64,000 nucleotides of DNA from Owenia fusiformis (lineage: Eukaryota; Annelida; Polychaeta; Sabellida; Oweniidae). Of the stretch, positions 12,901 through 20,903 are shown piece after piece; the first letter of the stretch is position 1; each line of letters starts with the position of its first letter. The stretch lies in the NCBI GenBank assembly GCA_903813345.2, contig CAIIXF020000006.1, forward strand, positions 6,376,989 to 6,440,988, read 5' to 3'. The notes below the pieces were generated by a model. It had not been told where the DNA came from. It made no database searches and saw only the letters and a program-made list of their open reading frames with translations. The position numbers and the translations under genes are program-made.

Positions 12901-15900
12901 CTTAGTTTGGCTGGCAGTATAGCCATGATCAAAACCAATAGACAAAACTAATAGATCATTAATTTCAAAGAATAACTGTGACTGTGAGCACTATCTTAAT
13001 TCAAGCCACTCTAATATGGAATTAGACATCATTAGACCATGAAGTTATCCCTATCTGAATTGAAACTGGAAGATACGAATACCTGGCAAATGGGTTCTGT
13101 AAAAATGTTTAAAGTTGACATAATATATTGTAAATTGCTTATGATTACCTTAATGGTTCCATTTTCATTTGGTTCACCAACTAGACCACCATTTTTTTCA
13201 ACACCATTAGCTTCATCACCATTCTTGTCTTCTTCCTCTTTAATCACCTTCTCAGCTGGTACATATGCCAAAACCTTTTGAATAAGCTTGCCAAGCTTTG
13301 CATAATACCCTTTCTGAAAAAGTTGATTTAAGTAAGATAAATGTTAATGTCTGTTTGCACAGGATATCATTTAATGGTCCCAAGGTCCAAAAATCATCTA
13401 AAGTCAACCCACCATAGAAAGATTAGAAATGGACAAAACAGCAAATAAAAACTGTATATTGAATAATAAGAATCCCAAATATGCCAAAATATACTTAACT
13501 TTGTATTCTTGATCTAATTCATTGATGTTAAGCAATATCTTTCTTGAGTGGTTCATAAGTTTCTGGCGTGTGATTGGGTATTTATGTTTCCGCACATAAT
13601 AAAGAACAATGACTTTTCCGAGTGTATCTTCTCACGTTGATACTGTACCAGTAAAATAAAGTATGAAACATACCATGAGGTATTACCCACAAAAATGAGC
13701 GGTGGTATACAGAGTTCAATACTAACATTTTTTAATTTTTCTTCAATAAAAATCATATGCTACAAATTAAACAGACAAACCTCTGTAATATCTCCTTCTA
13801 CAAAACTGTCCTTTATAGCTTTCATATCAGCTTGATCTTCATTGGATAGAACATCGGTTATGAGGCCACATTTGCGCTTCCAATAACCTTTCTCTGTGAC
13901 ATCACCATCTTGGTATTCCTCTTCAAGTTCAGACAACCTAGAAAGATTGGGAAGTATTAAAATCTTTATCAAGTATTTTGTGATATGACATCATCAGTAT
14001 GTGCCAACTGCAAAAGAATGATTTAACCTAGAAAAAAGATTCTTTGGAATTTTTTCAAATATTTAGCAATTGTTATTTTAGCTAGAATGAATGCTCTATT
14101 GGTTGAATATTTAAACATGAGTAAATTGAATATATATTTGCAATTGTGATGCTATAGGGTTGAGTAGCCTTTGTGGCTAAGTCCATTGGCTTTTAAGAGA
14201 AAGCCCATGAAAAGTCTATTACATAGTACACAGTGCTGTACTTGCCAAAACCTAAAACCCTACTGTCTTTGGATATCTTGTAAAATTTTAAAATGTGTAC
14301 AGTCATTGAGATAGACTTCTGACGAACAATGGGTTGGAAAATGTTACGGAGGGCAGAGATTGATCATATCAGATCTGTTTCATTATTATATATATCTTTT
14401 ATTGACTCTTTAGATGTCATGACCTGACATATTAGTCATTACAAAATGAAATCTTAAAAAAGGTTGAAATCTTCAGTACCTTTTTGGCACAAACGCATGT
14501 TAGCATCACATGTTTAAAGGGGTAATAAGGCTTGTAGAGAGAAAATAGGAAAATTTTAACTTTTTCTGAGCTATCAAGGCAACAGTTGGCTTAACATCTT
14601 CTTCGACATACCTATTTTTCTTAAAATGTATGGATAAACTATCAATTTCAGCATTAAAAAGTGTAAAATCAGTTCAAAGCTTCAAAAAGGGGAAGTCCAC
14701 TTTTATGTTTTTAAGATCCACCATGTTTCAAGAGGAATATAAGCTGAAATAATGATTTTCTAGGGGGTTTCTTTGTAGAAAATAAAAATAGATGTTAGTC
14801 TTGATGAAATATCCAAACTTAAATATATTTTGACACTGGTCCATGATCGTTCAATGGCCCCTCTGCACTACTTGTTGCACCTTTTAAGAAATTTTTATCA
14901 TTCTGGAATCTCGTTAAGGATAGAATCATCGATATAATACCTCACTTTTGTCATGTAAATGGAACTTCAAAAACTGTTTAAGAGATGTACTTTTCACCTG
15001 GCTCCATTTGTATAATAATAGTGAGGTATATCTTTTATATCTATGATTCTGTCATCTTCTGAACTATTTGTTCACAGTTGTTTAGATTTTCTTGAATGAT
15101 ACTGACATTATCGCATCCTACGACCCCTTTAGATTGTGGTCGTACGCTCGATTCATTGGTAAGCCTGTCTTTCTACAATGTCGGAGAATGAACTACGTAT
15201 TGCACTATTAAATGACCTACCTCGATACATTCCAGAGTATTTTAGAATTCTTTTTATGTTGTTAGATCGCCAATTGTATGGGTTTATCGGCAGAACGAGG
15301 ATATTTTCGTTTTTGATAGCAATTATTTGCGTGTAATATTTAACTTATTTCAACCGTCAAATTCCTCCATTCAGTTCCCGGCATGCACCAGTCATAAGGG
15401 AAATCCCTGGGGAATTCCCCTTCCGACATTTTGAAAATTGCTGACATATTTCCGATGTAAAAACTAAAATCTCTTCGTTCTGCCGATAAACCCATACAAT
15501 TGGCAATCTAACAACATAATGAAGGACCCACGGTCCTGTGCTCACACAGTTTGGAACCTTCAGAGGAATTTATATCCTGACTTTCAAACAAAAATATTGA
15601 TTTGGATTTGTAGTCTCGAACTTTGAGAAACTTAGATAGCATAGTTGTGTGACCTAGTTTGATGACCATTGACCTTGAAAATTTTACTTATTCAGAGCTC
15701 AGTAAGGTCTTTTGTGATTAAGCTGACCAAAATTTACATCCAAAAATCAATTTGAAAAATCAACTTTTTGACCTTTCGAAGGTCACTGAAGGTCAAGTAA
15801 AGGTCAAATCCTAAAACTAATGTCAGATTTGAACTCCTGGCAACTTGTAGATGATTTTCAAAAAAGAATTTGGTCAAATTGAAGCAAGCTGAAAAATAAC

Positions 15901-16900
15901 TTATTTTTACTGTTTTTTGACGACTCAAATATCTCAAAAACGGTAAAAATTTGATGCTGACATATATTGAGAAATATGTAGGGAATGCTTAAATCTATTA
16001 ATGATGTAATTTATTGCAGGAAATGATCAAGTACAAGGCAAACTTTAAGAATCTTGTCAATCACAAAACCTGCCATTGACTTTATACATGAGAAAGTTTC
16101 CTAAAAATGACTAAGTCCTACTTTTTTTCAAATTTTATAAAGTAAACACCAAAAACCATAATTCCAAGAGCTTTGAAATCTTCAGAGGACATAAGTTGCA
16201 TATACACCAACTACTAAAAGTTATTTGAATTTTGAAAGTTCTACTTCAACAAAGTGTCTAGTATTTACAGAAAATTTGACTTTTTGACGTTAAAATCCGC
16301 AATTTCTCGGAAACCGGGCGAACTTGGGAAATGGCGATGATAGGTCAAATAGACATTATGGATATGCATAAAATGAATGTGGATATGACTCAATAGGAAT
16401 AGCAGTTTTAATTTGTGCGGCCAATGTTGACGGACGGACCAACGGACGGACGGACGGACGGACGCCAATGAATCGGGCGTACGACCAAAATCTAAAGGGG
16501 TCGTAGGATGCGATAAATACCGACACACGTTCGTGATGAAAATGTCTCGGAAATTCTGTCTTCAACTTGTAAAACAACAACAACGAAATACAGAAAAAAC
16601 AAAAATCATACATTTACCTTCGTAGTTCCATGGGCTTAAAACGGATTCGTATCAGTAACTAGTTTAAAGTGCAGAACCAGTAGTTAAGTTAAGAAGCCTT
16701 AGGTGGCATGAGAAGAAATGTCAAAATAATTGAGGATCAACGAGAAAATTAGGCCCCTATTGATATTAAAAACCCTAGCTTACACACTGACTCAGGCAAA
16801 AGTGGATTTTGGAAAAAAAGAATAACAACTTTACCCACCGTGTTTTGATATCTGCAAGCTCTGTAGTCACTTGATCGACTTTTCCAGGCATTTTTACCAT
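3745..16900 (-). CDS. DNMT1: DNA (cytosine-5)-methyltransferase 1, 5' half (14 exons)
   Basis: Maintenance methyltransferase that copies CpG methylation onto the new strand behind the replication fork in the nucleus. Fourteen exons join in one frame: 16839-16900, 13781-13937, 13149-13313, 12629-12794, 12426-12513, 11248-11367, 10373-10523, 9314-9423, 8534-8652, 7829-7977, 7304-7399, 5206-5283, 4730-4833, 3745-3919. All introns have GT/AG borders. The 580 residues show the DMAP1-binding domain (about 1-90), an acidic/basic linker, a PIP box (QPSIMSMF, about 204-211), the RFTS domain (about 285-520, with [25 protein letters not shown] and GPINEWW) and the start of CXXC (RRRRCGVCE). The rest of CXXC, the BAH pair and the catalytic domain are not in the window, so the gene is cut by the left edge. 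The start is the first ATG of exon 1; a second in-frame ATG lies 9 bases on. Confidence 0.93.
4130..4205. repeat. Short tandem repeat, about 24 bp x 3
   Basis: The phrase ATGGGAGACTCAAGGTTGG plus ACTA occurs twice in perfect copies and once degraded (GGGAGACTTAAGGTAGACAA), in the intron after DNMT1 exon 13. Confidence 0.8.
4730..4833 (-). CDS. DNMT1: DNMT1 exon 13, end of RFTS domain
   Basis: Encodes [19 protein letters not shown] then [15 protein letters not shown], the end of the RFTS domain. Donor AG|GTAAAA. The intron on its 3' side (4729-3920) has a small tandem repeat at 4130-4200. Confidence 0.92.
5206..5283 (-). CDS. DNMT1: DNMT1 exon 12, RFTS domain
   Basis: Encodes [19 protein letters not shown] then SQFIVDQ, matching the vertebrate segment [23 protein letters not shown]. 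Acceptor TTCTAG, donor CAG|GTAATT. Confidence 0.92.
5570..5690. repeat. Short dispersed repeat related to 3295-3400
   Basis: Shares CTGTCCACAAAAAGTTGGAGA and the following order of motifs with 3295-3400. Lies in DNMT1 intron 11. The rest of this intron (5284-7303) also holds dispersed-repeat copy 2. Confidence 0.5.
6236..6775. repeat. Dispersed repeat family, copy 2
   Basis: Runs from CTAGACAACAGCAATGCC to a tail GGCGTTCCCTATTTCCCTCC..TTTGATGGGATAAT. Inside are two units of about 125 bp carrying GTGTCATTAGACAGTG, ACCAAATATGAACAAAATCG and ATGG..GCCATTTT. The same layout recurs at 11482-12270, so this is a mobile family without visible coding capacity. Confidence 0.65.
7304..7399 (-). CDS. DNMT1: DNMT1 exon 11, RFTS domain
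   Basis: Encodes [19 protein letters not shown] then [13 protein letters not shown], phase 0 at both ends, matching the vertebrate MQEKIYISKIVVEFLQ..TYEDLINKIE helix. Donor CAG|GTGGGA. Confidence 0.93.
7829..7977 (-). CDS. DNMT1: DNMT1 exon 10, RFTS domain core
   Basis: Encodes [19 protein letters not shown] then [19 protein letters not shown] and SEVYAPFMQ before GTAAAT. This is the most conserved block of the RFTS domain, which in the autoinhibited enzyme plugs the catalytic pocket and is released by ubiquitinated histone H3 bound via UHRF1. Confidence 0.96.
8534..8652 (-). CDS. DNMT1: DNMT1 exon 9, RFTS domain
   Basis: Encodes [19 protein letters not shown] then [20 protein letters not shown]. 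The His of THLCP should be a zinc ligand. At the position of the third vertebrate Cys ligand (YCKHGHLCP) this protein has Asp (YDKNTHLCP). The 5' end of the exon and its acceptor are part of a 99-bp tandem duplication. Confidence 0.94.
8626..8823. repeat. 99-bp tandem duplication across the DNMT1 exon 9 acceptor
   Basis: Copies at 8626-8724 and 8725-8823 are nearly identical. The left copy contains the true acceptor and first 27 bases of exon 9 (minus strand). The right copy, upstream in the transcript, contains the same acceptor and exon start at 8751. Reading from that decoy gives IYDKNTHL followed at once by TGA. Confidence 0.9.
9314..9423 (-). CDS. DNMT1: DNMT1 exon 8, RFTS domain
   Basis: Acceptor TTGACAG, donor TTCAG|GTGAAT. 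Encodes [19 protein letters not shown] and [14 protein letters not shown], matching the MLTNEKLSIFD and LPQHKLT segments of vertebrate RFTS. Confidence 0.93.
9780..10325. repeat. Minisatellite, about 27-30 bp units
   Basis: About twenty imperfect copies of a unit like GGTAAACACAATCAGGAGGT plus AGATATAA, within the DNMT1 intron between exons 7 and 8. Open frames across it are simply translations of the repeat. Confidence 0.92.
10373..10523 (-). CDS. DNMT1: DNMT1 exon 7, start of RFTS domain
   Basis: Encodes [19 protein letters not shown], then [19 protein letters not shown] and PGDPADA. The Cys-x2-Cys pair gives two zinc ligands of the RFTS domain. Donor GCT|GTGAGT. Confidence 0.95.
10788..11152. 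mobile_element. MITE-like element with about 20-bp terminal inverted repeats
   Basis: Left end GTATACACCAATGGGGCAA and right end TTGCCCCATTGGTGTATAC are inverted copies (10790-10808 and 11127-11145). The interior is made of short palindromic phrases such as TGGGACTCCATGGGG and GGGGCAAAATCCCAC on both strands. No transposase. It lies in DNMT1 intron 6. Confidence 0.75.
11248..11367 (-). CDS. DNMT1: DNMT1 exon 6, charged linker
   Basis: Acceptor TTACAG. Continues the PIP-box exon as [17 protein letters not shown], then a Glu/Lys/Ser-rich linker ending SENETQ before AAAG|GTTGAC. APAKRK matches the vertebrate GPAKRK next to the PIP box. Confidence 0.88.
11482..12270. repeat. Dispersed repeat family, copy 3, with internal 137-bp repeats
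   Basis: Same family as 6236-6775, with the head CCATCGAAAAGCCATGGCTGG and the tail GGCGTTCCCTATATCCCTCC..TTTGATGGGATAAT. Inside, a unit of about 137 bp holding AAATATGAACAAAATCGCTC occurs three times (motif starts at 11601, 11738 and about 11873). It lies in DNMT1 intron 5. Confidence 0.7.
12426..12513 (-). CDS. DNMT1: DNMT1 exon 5, PCNA-binding PIP box
   Basis: Encodes [19 protein letters not shown] followed by [18 protein letters not shown] fits the PIP-box pattern Q-x-x-hydrophobic-x-x-aromatic/hydrophobic pair and occupies the same place as the PIP box of vertebrate DNMT1, just before (A)xxPAKRK. It should tether the enzyme to the PCNA clamp. Donor GC|GTAAGT is strong. Confidence 0.9.
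12629..12794 (-). CDS. DNMT1: DNMT1 exon 4, charged linker
   Basis: Acceptor TTTAG, donor GAAG|GTAGAT. Encodes a low-complexity acidic stretch ([14 protein letters not shown]..) followed by a Lys-rich stretch ([16 protein letters not shown]), probably part of the nuclear localisation region. Confidence 0.85.
13149..13313 (-). CDS. DNMT1: DNMT1 exon 3
   Basis: Begins [17 protein letters not shown], completing the DMAP1-binding domain, then moves into an acidic Asn/Gly/Glu-rich linker ending NENGTIK before GTAATC. It is 165 bp, phase 0 on both sides. Confidence 0.9.
13781..13937 (-). CDS. DNMT1: DNMT1 exon 2, DMAP1-binding domain
   Basis: Acceptor TTTCTAG and donor GAG|GTTTGT. Encodes [19 protein letters not shown] and ends EGDITE. 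The [13 protein letters not shown] and EGDITE/KGYY repeats are typical of DMAP1-binding domains, which in DNMT1 recruit the co-repressor DMAP1. Confidence 0.9.
13938..15108. other. DNMT1 intron 1, 3' part: nothing recognised
   Basis: AT-rich intronic DNA with no exon-like frame, no tandem repeat and no clear element ends. The rest of the intron is taken up by the 1.4-kb TIR element. Confidence 0.5.
15109..16515. mobile_element. TIR element of 1.4 kb, non-coding
   Basis: The ends are about 50-bp inverted repeats: 15109-15159 starts TATCGCATCCTACGACCCC and 16465-16515 is its reverse complement with few mismatches. Next to the right end is a run of GGAC repeats (16436-16460). The interior 15521-16440 matches, in opposite orientation, the segment 61610-61945, including the block around GTGAGCACAGG and GGATATGCATAAAATGAATG. 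It lies within DNMT1 intron 1 and has no transposase frame. Confidence 0.8.
15255..15519. mobile_element. Nested MITE with about 50-bp inverted arms
   Basis: TTATGTTGTTAGATCGCCAA at 15255 and its inverse TTGGCAATCTAACAACATAA near 15500-15519 begin arms that continue through GGGTTTATCGGCAGAACGA. The unit of about 265 bp sits inside the larger TIR element. Confidence 0.75.
16839..16900 (-). CDS. DNMT1: DNMT1 exon 1 (start codon)
   Basis: Encodes [20 protein letters not shown] plus two bases of Arg21. The donor reads ACG|GTGGGTAA. It joins in frame to exon 2, where the DMAP1-binding helix continues as RLSELEEEY. An alternative Met is residue 4. Confidence 0.85.
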
Positions 16901-17012
16901 CTTATGAGTATTTATGCTTTATGGATTTAAGAATCGCATGCGAAGAATTTATTAAAAGGCCAAATGTATAAATATTTCTTTTAGCCTGGCCAAAATAGCA
17001 CGAAAAGGCAAT

Positions 17013-17024
17013 TTTCCCGCGAAA
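17013..17024. promoter_or_regulatory. Palindromic E2F-type site
   Basis: TTTCCCGCGAAA matches the E2F consensus TTTSSCGC on both strands. It lies about 113 bp upstream of the DNMT1 ATG, in the region between DNMT1 and FIRRM. Mammalian DNMT1 is known to be E2F-controlled in S phase; that this site works here is inference. Confidence 0.6.
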
Positions 17025-17489
17025 TAGTGGGATGGTCCAATAGGGGTGATACATTGAATATTTGCTGAAAGAGGAAGTGTTTCTGAAATAATTACGTTAA
17101 AATACACATACATCACACACAAAGTGTATATCTGTCCTTATTGGAAAATGAGGTAAAATGAAATGAGACGTGTCTGGAAGGATTTTCGATTAAAAGTGAA
17201 ACCTCACACCCTTTTAATTTAAACTCGTCTAAAAGTTACCCGGATATGTCATCAAACATGGCGGAAACTTCAAATCCTGAAAGAACTTTCTGATTTCAAT
17301 TTTAGGTCATATTTGTAAAGAATCACTGTACCTAATGTAAGTACACTTGTTACCCTGACGGAATACTCGATTATAGTTTTTTTTATCCCTCATATGATTC
17401 AATAAATACTGGTTTGTTGACTGGTTAGAATAGATCTATTTTTATTTTATTTTTGGCACATCAAATCATTGAATCAATAAGACTTAGAC

Positions 17490-19012
17490 TAGCCTAAGGT
17501 CTGTTTCACCTAAGAAAGGCAAGCAGTTCAATGAGATAAAAAGAGTTACCTTGTGAATGGAACCCTCCCGTGCCTTCCACAGGCTGTCCAACTGTCCCAA
17601 AATCTGCATATTTGTCACGCATTTGCTGAAGAAATTGAAGTCACACGTTTTTTTGGGTAACAGAATATGTCATGCAAATACTAATTTTTCCTGATAATTG
17701 TCAAGCAAAAATATTTCTGTAGAAGAACTTCTAAAAATGAACATGGATACATAAAAAAGATGAACATCGAAAAAAGTGAAAACATTCCGTTCTGACTTTT
17801 CACGTGAATTCTGTATAAAGTGGGGGACAAAACTAAACCTCAACCATCAAAAGTTGTCACAATGAGCTAAATTCTAAGTTTTGTGTCTCAAACTCTCCCA
17901 AGTGGTAGAAAAATAATTCCCGTTCACTTTAAGTAGCACAATAAATGAATCCAAAGCTTCGTACCTGCAAATGATGGATAAATCCCTACCAAATCGAACA
18001 AATGTTTTTATGAATCGCCATGTTTGTGATCCAAGGAGGATTGACTCCCACAATGCAACATCAGTTGACCTTATTTACTTGTGACAGGTTTCAAAATGGC
18101 GGAGCAGCATTTTGAAAGCTGGCACATGTCATGTTGCATTCTGGGAGCCAATCCTCCCCTTGCAGCGTAATCAGGCTCCAAAATCACCTCAACATTTGAA
18201 GAGTCGGCATTACGTGTGAATATCCACTTCAACTTTTTAAGTTCTTATTTGTCATTATGGACACAAATTCCACTATATCTGGACTTACTAGGACGGAGAA
18301 AATATAGCACGGAATACACTGAGGTGAGAATTTATTACATGTGCAACAGCATGTAATTTTCGTAGCTATAGCAATTCTTTATGTCCCCCACTGTACATAC
18401 ATCTGTATGTCACCTATTTTGTTTGAAATTTGTGTATATGTCGCGCATTTGCTTCAAAATATTTTGTTACATACATTACTATTTTTTTCATGGCCTGACT
18501 GCGTCGGTAAAACTTGAAATATAAGAGTTTGGAAGATTGGAAGTCTACCTTCTAGAGATTAGAACACACATTTCAATGAAACCTTATCACCTTTGTTGCG
18601 TCAACCATTGAGCATTTAGTAATTTTTTAAAGTTGCCCCTGTCACCAAATTTATATGATTGTATCGTTAGGGTCACAAAATTTATTTTGTTGACATGTCG
18701 GTTGAGCAGCAAGGGTAAAATGAACGAATAGAAATTCCAATTTCACATATGTTCGGTAATATAATGTATCAGAACTTCCTGAAATGACAAGCCAGCAAGA
18801 ACATATTGGGAATTTTTACAGTTTGTTTACGTATGTTGGATTACGATGATCATGGTTAATCGGATTCAAAATTAAGCTGACGGGGTTCAATTCACTCAAT
18901 GTATACTATCATTTGGAAGGCACGGGAGGGTCCTATTCACGAGGTAACTCTTATTTTTTTCTCATTGAACTGCTTGCCTTACTTAAGGTGAGACAGACCT
19001 TAGTAGAACCAT
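17490..19012. mobile_element. Inverted-repeat element between DNMT1 and FIRRM
   Basis: The arm at about 17490-17585 (GCCTAAGGTCTGTTTCACCT..AAGGCAAGCAGTTCAATGAG..ACCCTCCCGTGCCTTCC) returns inverted at about 18915-19012. A smaller inverted pair, AGGAGGATTGACTCCCACAA near 18035 and TTCTGGGAGCCAATCCTCC near 18142, lies inside. No open frame of note. Confidence 0.7.
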
Positions 19013-19276
19013 CATTGTCAATGACTGAGTCACTAAGGCTCAAGCATAAGGCTAGTTCAACAAGTTAAACTCAATCAGGTTTTATTTTTAATCTAAATTT
19101 TGATTTGTGCCAGATTGAATTAAAATTCCATAGATCTACGTATTCATGAACCTTAAATCTTGGATTGACAGAAACAAATATTCCTCAGTAATATGTGACA
19201 AATACTTGATGATAATATAGAAACACCTGCTACATGTAACGTCAAACAATTCCACGTCACATTTTTGCATTCTCAC

Positions 19277-20285
19277 GCCCGGTGATCGTGAAAATGGGAC
19301 GGAGGGGGGGAGCAGGCAATTTCCGCTAGAAAATTCAACAAATCTGGTAAAATTATTTTTTCAAGACCGAGTTTACGATTGAATTGCAAATTGAATAAGC
19401 GCACGGTATGATAAAATATGTTAGGTATTCTAGGATTATTTTTCAACCGATACTCTTTTAAGATATAAGATCTATTAAAAAAGGCGCAACGCAACCAACG
19501 TGCAAAAGTCAAAGTTTTTGCTATAAATCAAGCAACAATGGACTACACGACCTGTAATAAATACTTGTAAGTGATGTTATCATAACTAAGTTAATGTCAT
19601 TGCTGAATTTATAAAATAAGTTTCCATACGTAAAATAAAAAATAATCGAAAATAATTAAAATGGGACGGAGGGGGGGGAGGGGACGGAGGGGGGGGAGTA
19701 ATAATTCTATGAAGTGAAACAACTTCACACAAATTCTTGTATTTGAAAAATGAACTCATTAACTTAGTAAGAAACTGGATGATATACCCCTGGAGACTGA
19801 AAAATGGGGACATTTGGAGTAAAAGGACTTAAAGTCGCGAAACATCTCTAATCATGTCTTATATACATATTGCTCCCCCCCTCCGTCCCCTCCCCCCTCC
19901 GTCCCAAATTCATTATTTTCGATTATTTTTTATTTCACATATGGAAACTTATTTCATAAATTCAGCAATGTTATTAATTTAGTTATGATAACATCACTTA
20001 CAAGTATTTATTACAGGTCGTCCAGACCATTGTTGCTTGATTTATAGCAAAAACGTTGATTTGTGCCTGTTGATGGCCTTGCGCCTTTTTTAATAGATCT
20101 CATACCTTAGATGCGTATCGTTTCAGAAAAAATCCCAGAAAACCTAACATATTCTACCATACCGTGCGCCTATCCATTTAGCAATTCAATAGTAAACTTT
20201 TTCTTGAAAAAATAAATCTTCCAGATTTGTTGAATTTCCTAGCAGAAATTGCCTGCTCCCCCCTCCGTCCCATATTCACAATCAC
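19277..20285. mobile_element. Foldback element: 1-kb palindrome with arms of about 420 bp
   Basis: The left arm 19277-19700 and right arm 19872-20285 are inverted copies along their whole length, from GGGACGGAGGGGGGGAGCAGG at the outer end to a second G-rich block at the inner end. The spacer is about 170 bp. A single diverged arm is found at 29085-29365. No coding capacity. Confidence 0.88.
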
Positions 20286-20813
20286 CAGGCGTGTCTATTT
20301 TCATTTATAATAATGAAATAAAATGAGACTATCCTTACCAATTTTTGATATGAACTTTTGTCTTTGCATTGCTAAAATTAAATTTAGTGCTTGTATGTAT
20401 GTAAAATATTATTCATTGCAAACCTATTGGGAGTTTGCCATTTTGATGTTACCTAAACCTTAACCGACTCTTTCCAAAGCAGTCTACAATATTTTCAAGA
20501 TTCTACATCATCGAAGACTCAGGAAGATTTAGGATAGTGTGTATTGTTGAATTAAAGGACACAGTGACTGTCTAGCACTAAACTAGCCTATAGTCACAGG
20601 GGTGTCGACTTTTGGCAAGCAACCGAAGATACCTCAAGAAAAGCTGGAGATTGCCGAAGATTGCCGAAGCTTTTCTTTGCAAACGAAGTTGGCCGAGGGT
20701 ACCACGAATGTGAAGAGGACGTCTAATATGGGTTTTGAATGAACACAAACTACTGGATATAAACTTTCAATTATATCCTATGTATTTTGTTATTTATTTA
20801 AGCAAAGTTCCAG
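20286..20813. other. Region directly upstream of FIRRM start
   Basis: The start codon at 20814 is directly preceded by a T-rich tract and CAG, like a splice acceptor, so a non-coding first exon probably lies upstream. No such exon or core promoter can be fixed from sequence alone. Confidence 0.4.
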
Positions 20814-20903
20814 ATGTCTCAAAGTTCACTATTAGAAGATGTATTCTACTGGGATGAGACAGAATGTAGACATCGGTGCAGAGAGGCTATACCTAAATTA
20901 GCT
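20814..20903 (+). CDS. FIRRM: FIRRM exon with start codon
   Basis: Thirty codons, MSQSSLLEDVFYWDETECR to PKLA. The donor GCT|GTATCC is weak but required, since the open frame stops soon after and the next exon joins perfectly as ..PKLA-ACYED. Confidence 0.8.

Noticed and set aside
13404-13595. Minus-strand frame [20 protein letters not shown] inside the intron between DNMT1 exons 2 and 3
   Set aside because: Exon 2 joins exon 3 perfectly in frame ([14 protein letters not shown]), as the family demands; this frame has no matching acceptor and no resemblance to DNMT1.
17258-17293. ATGGCGGAAACTTC.. as the first FIRRM exon
   Set aside because: The frame closes after eleven codons, and the FIRRM-like N-terminus MSQSS starts at 20814; at most this could be 5' UTR.
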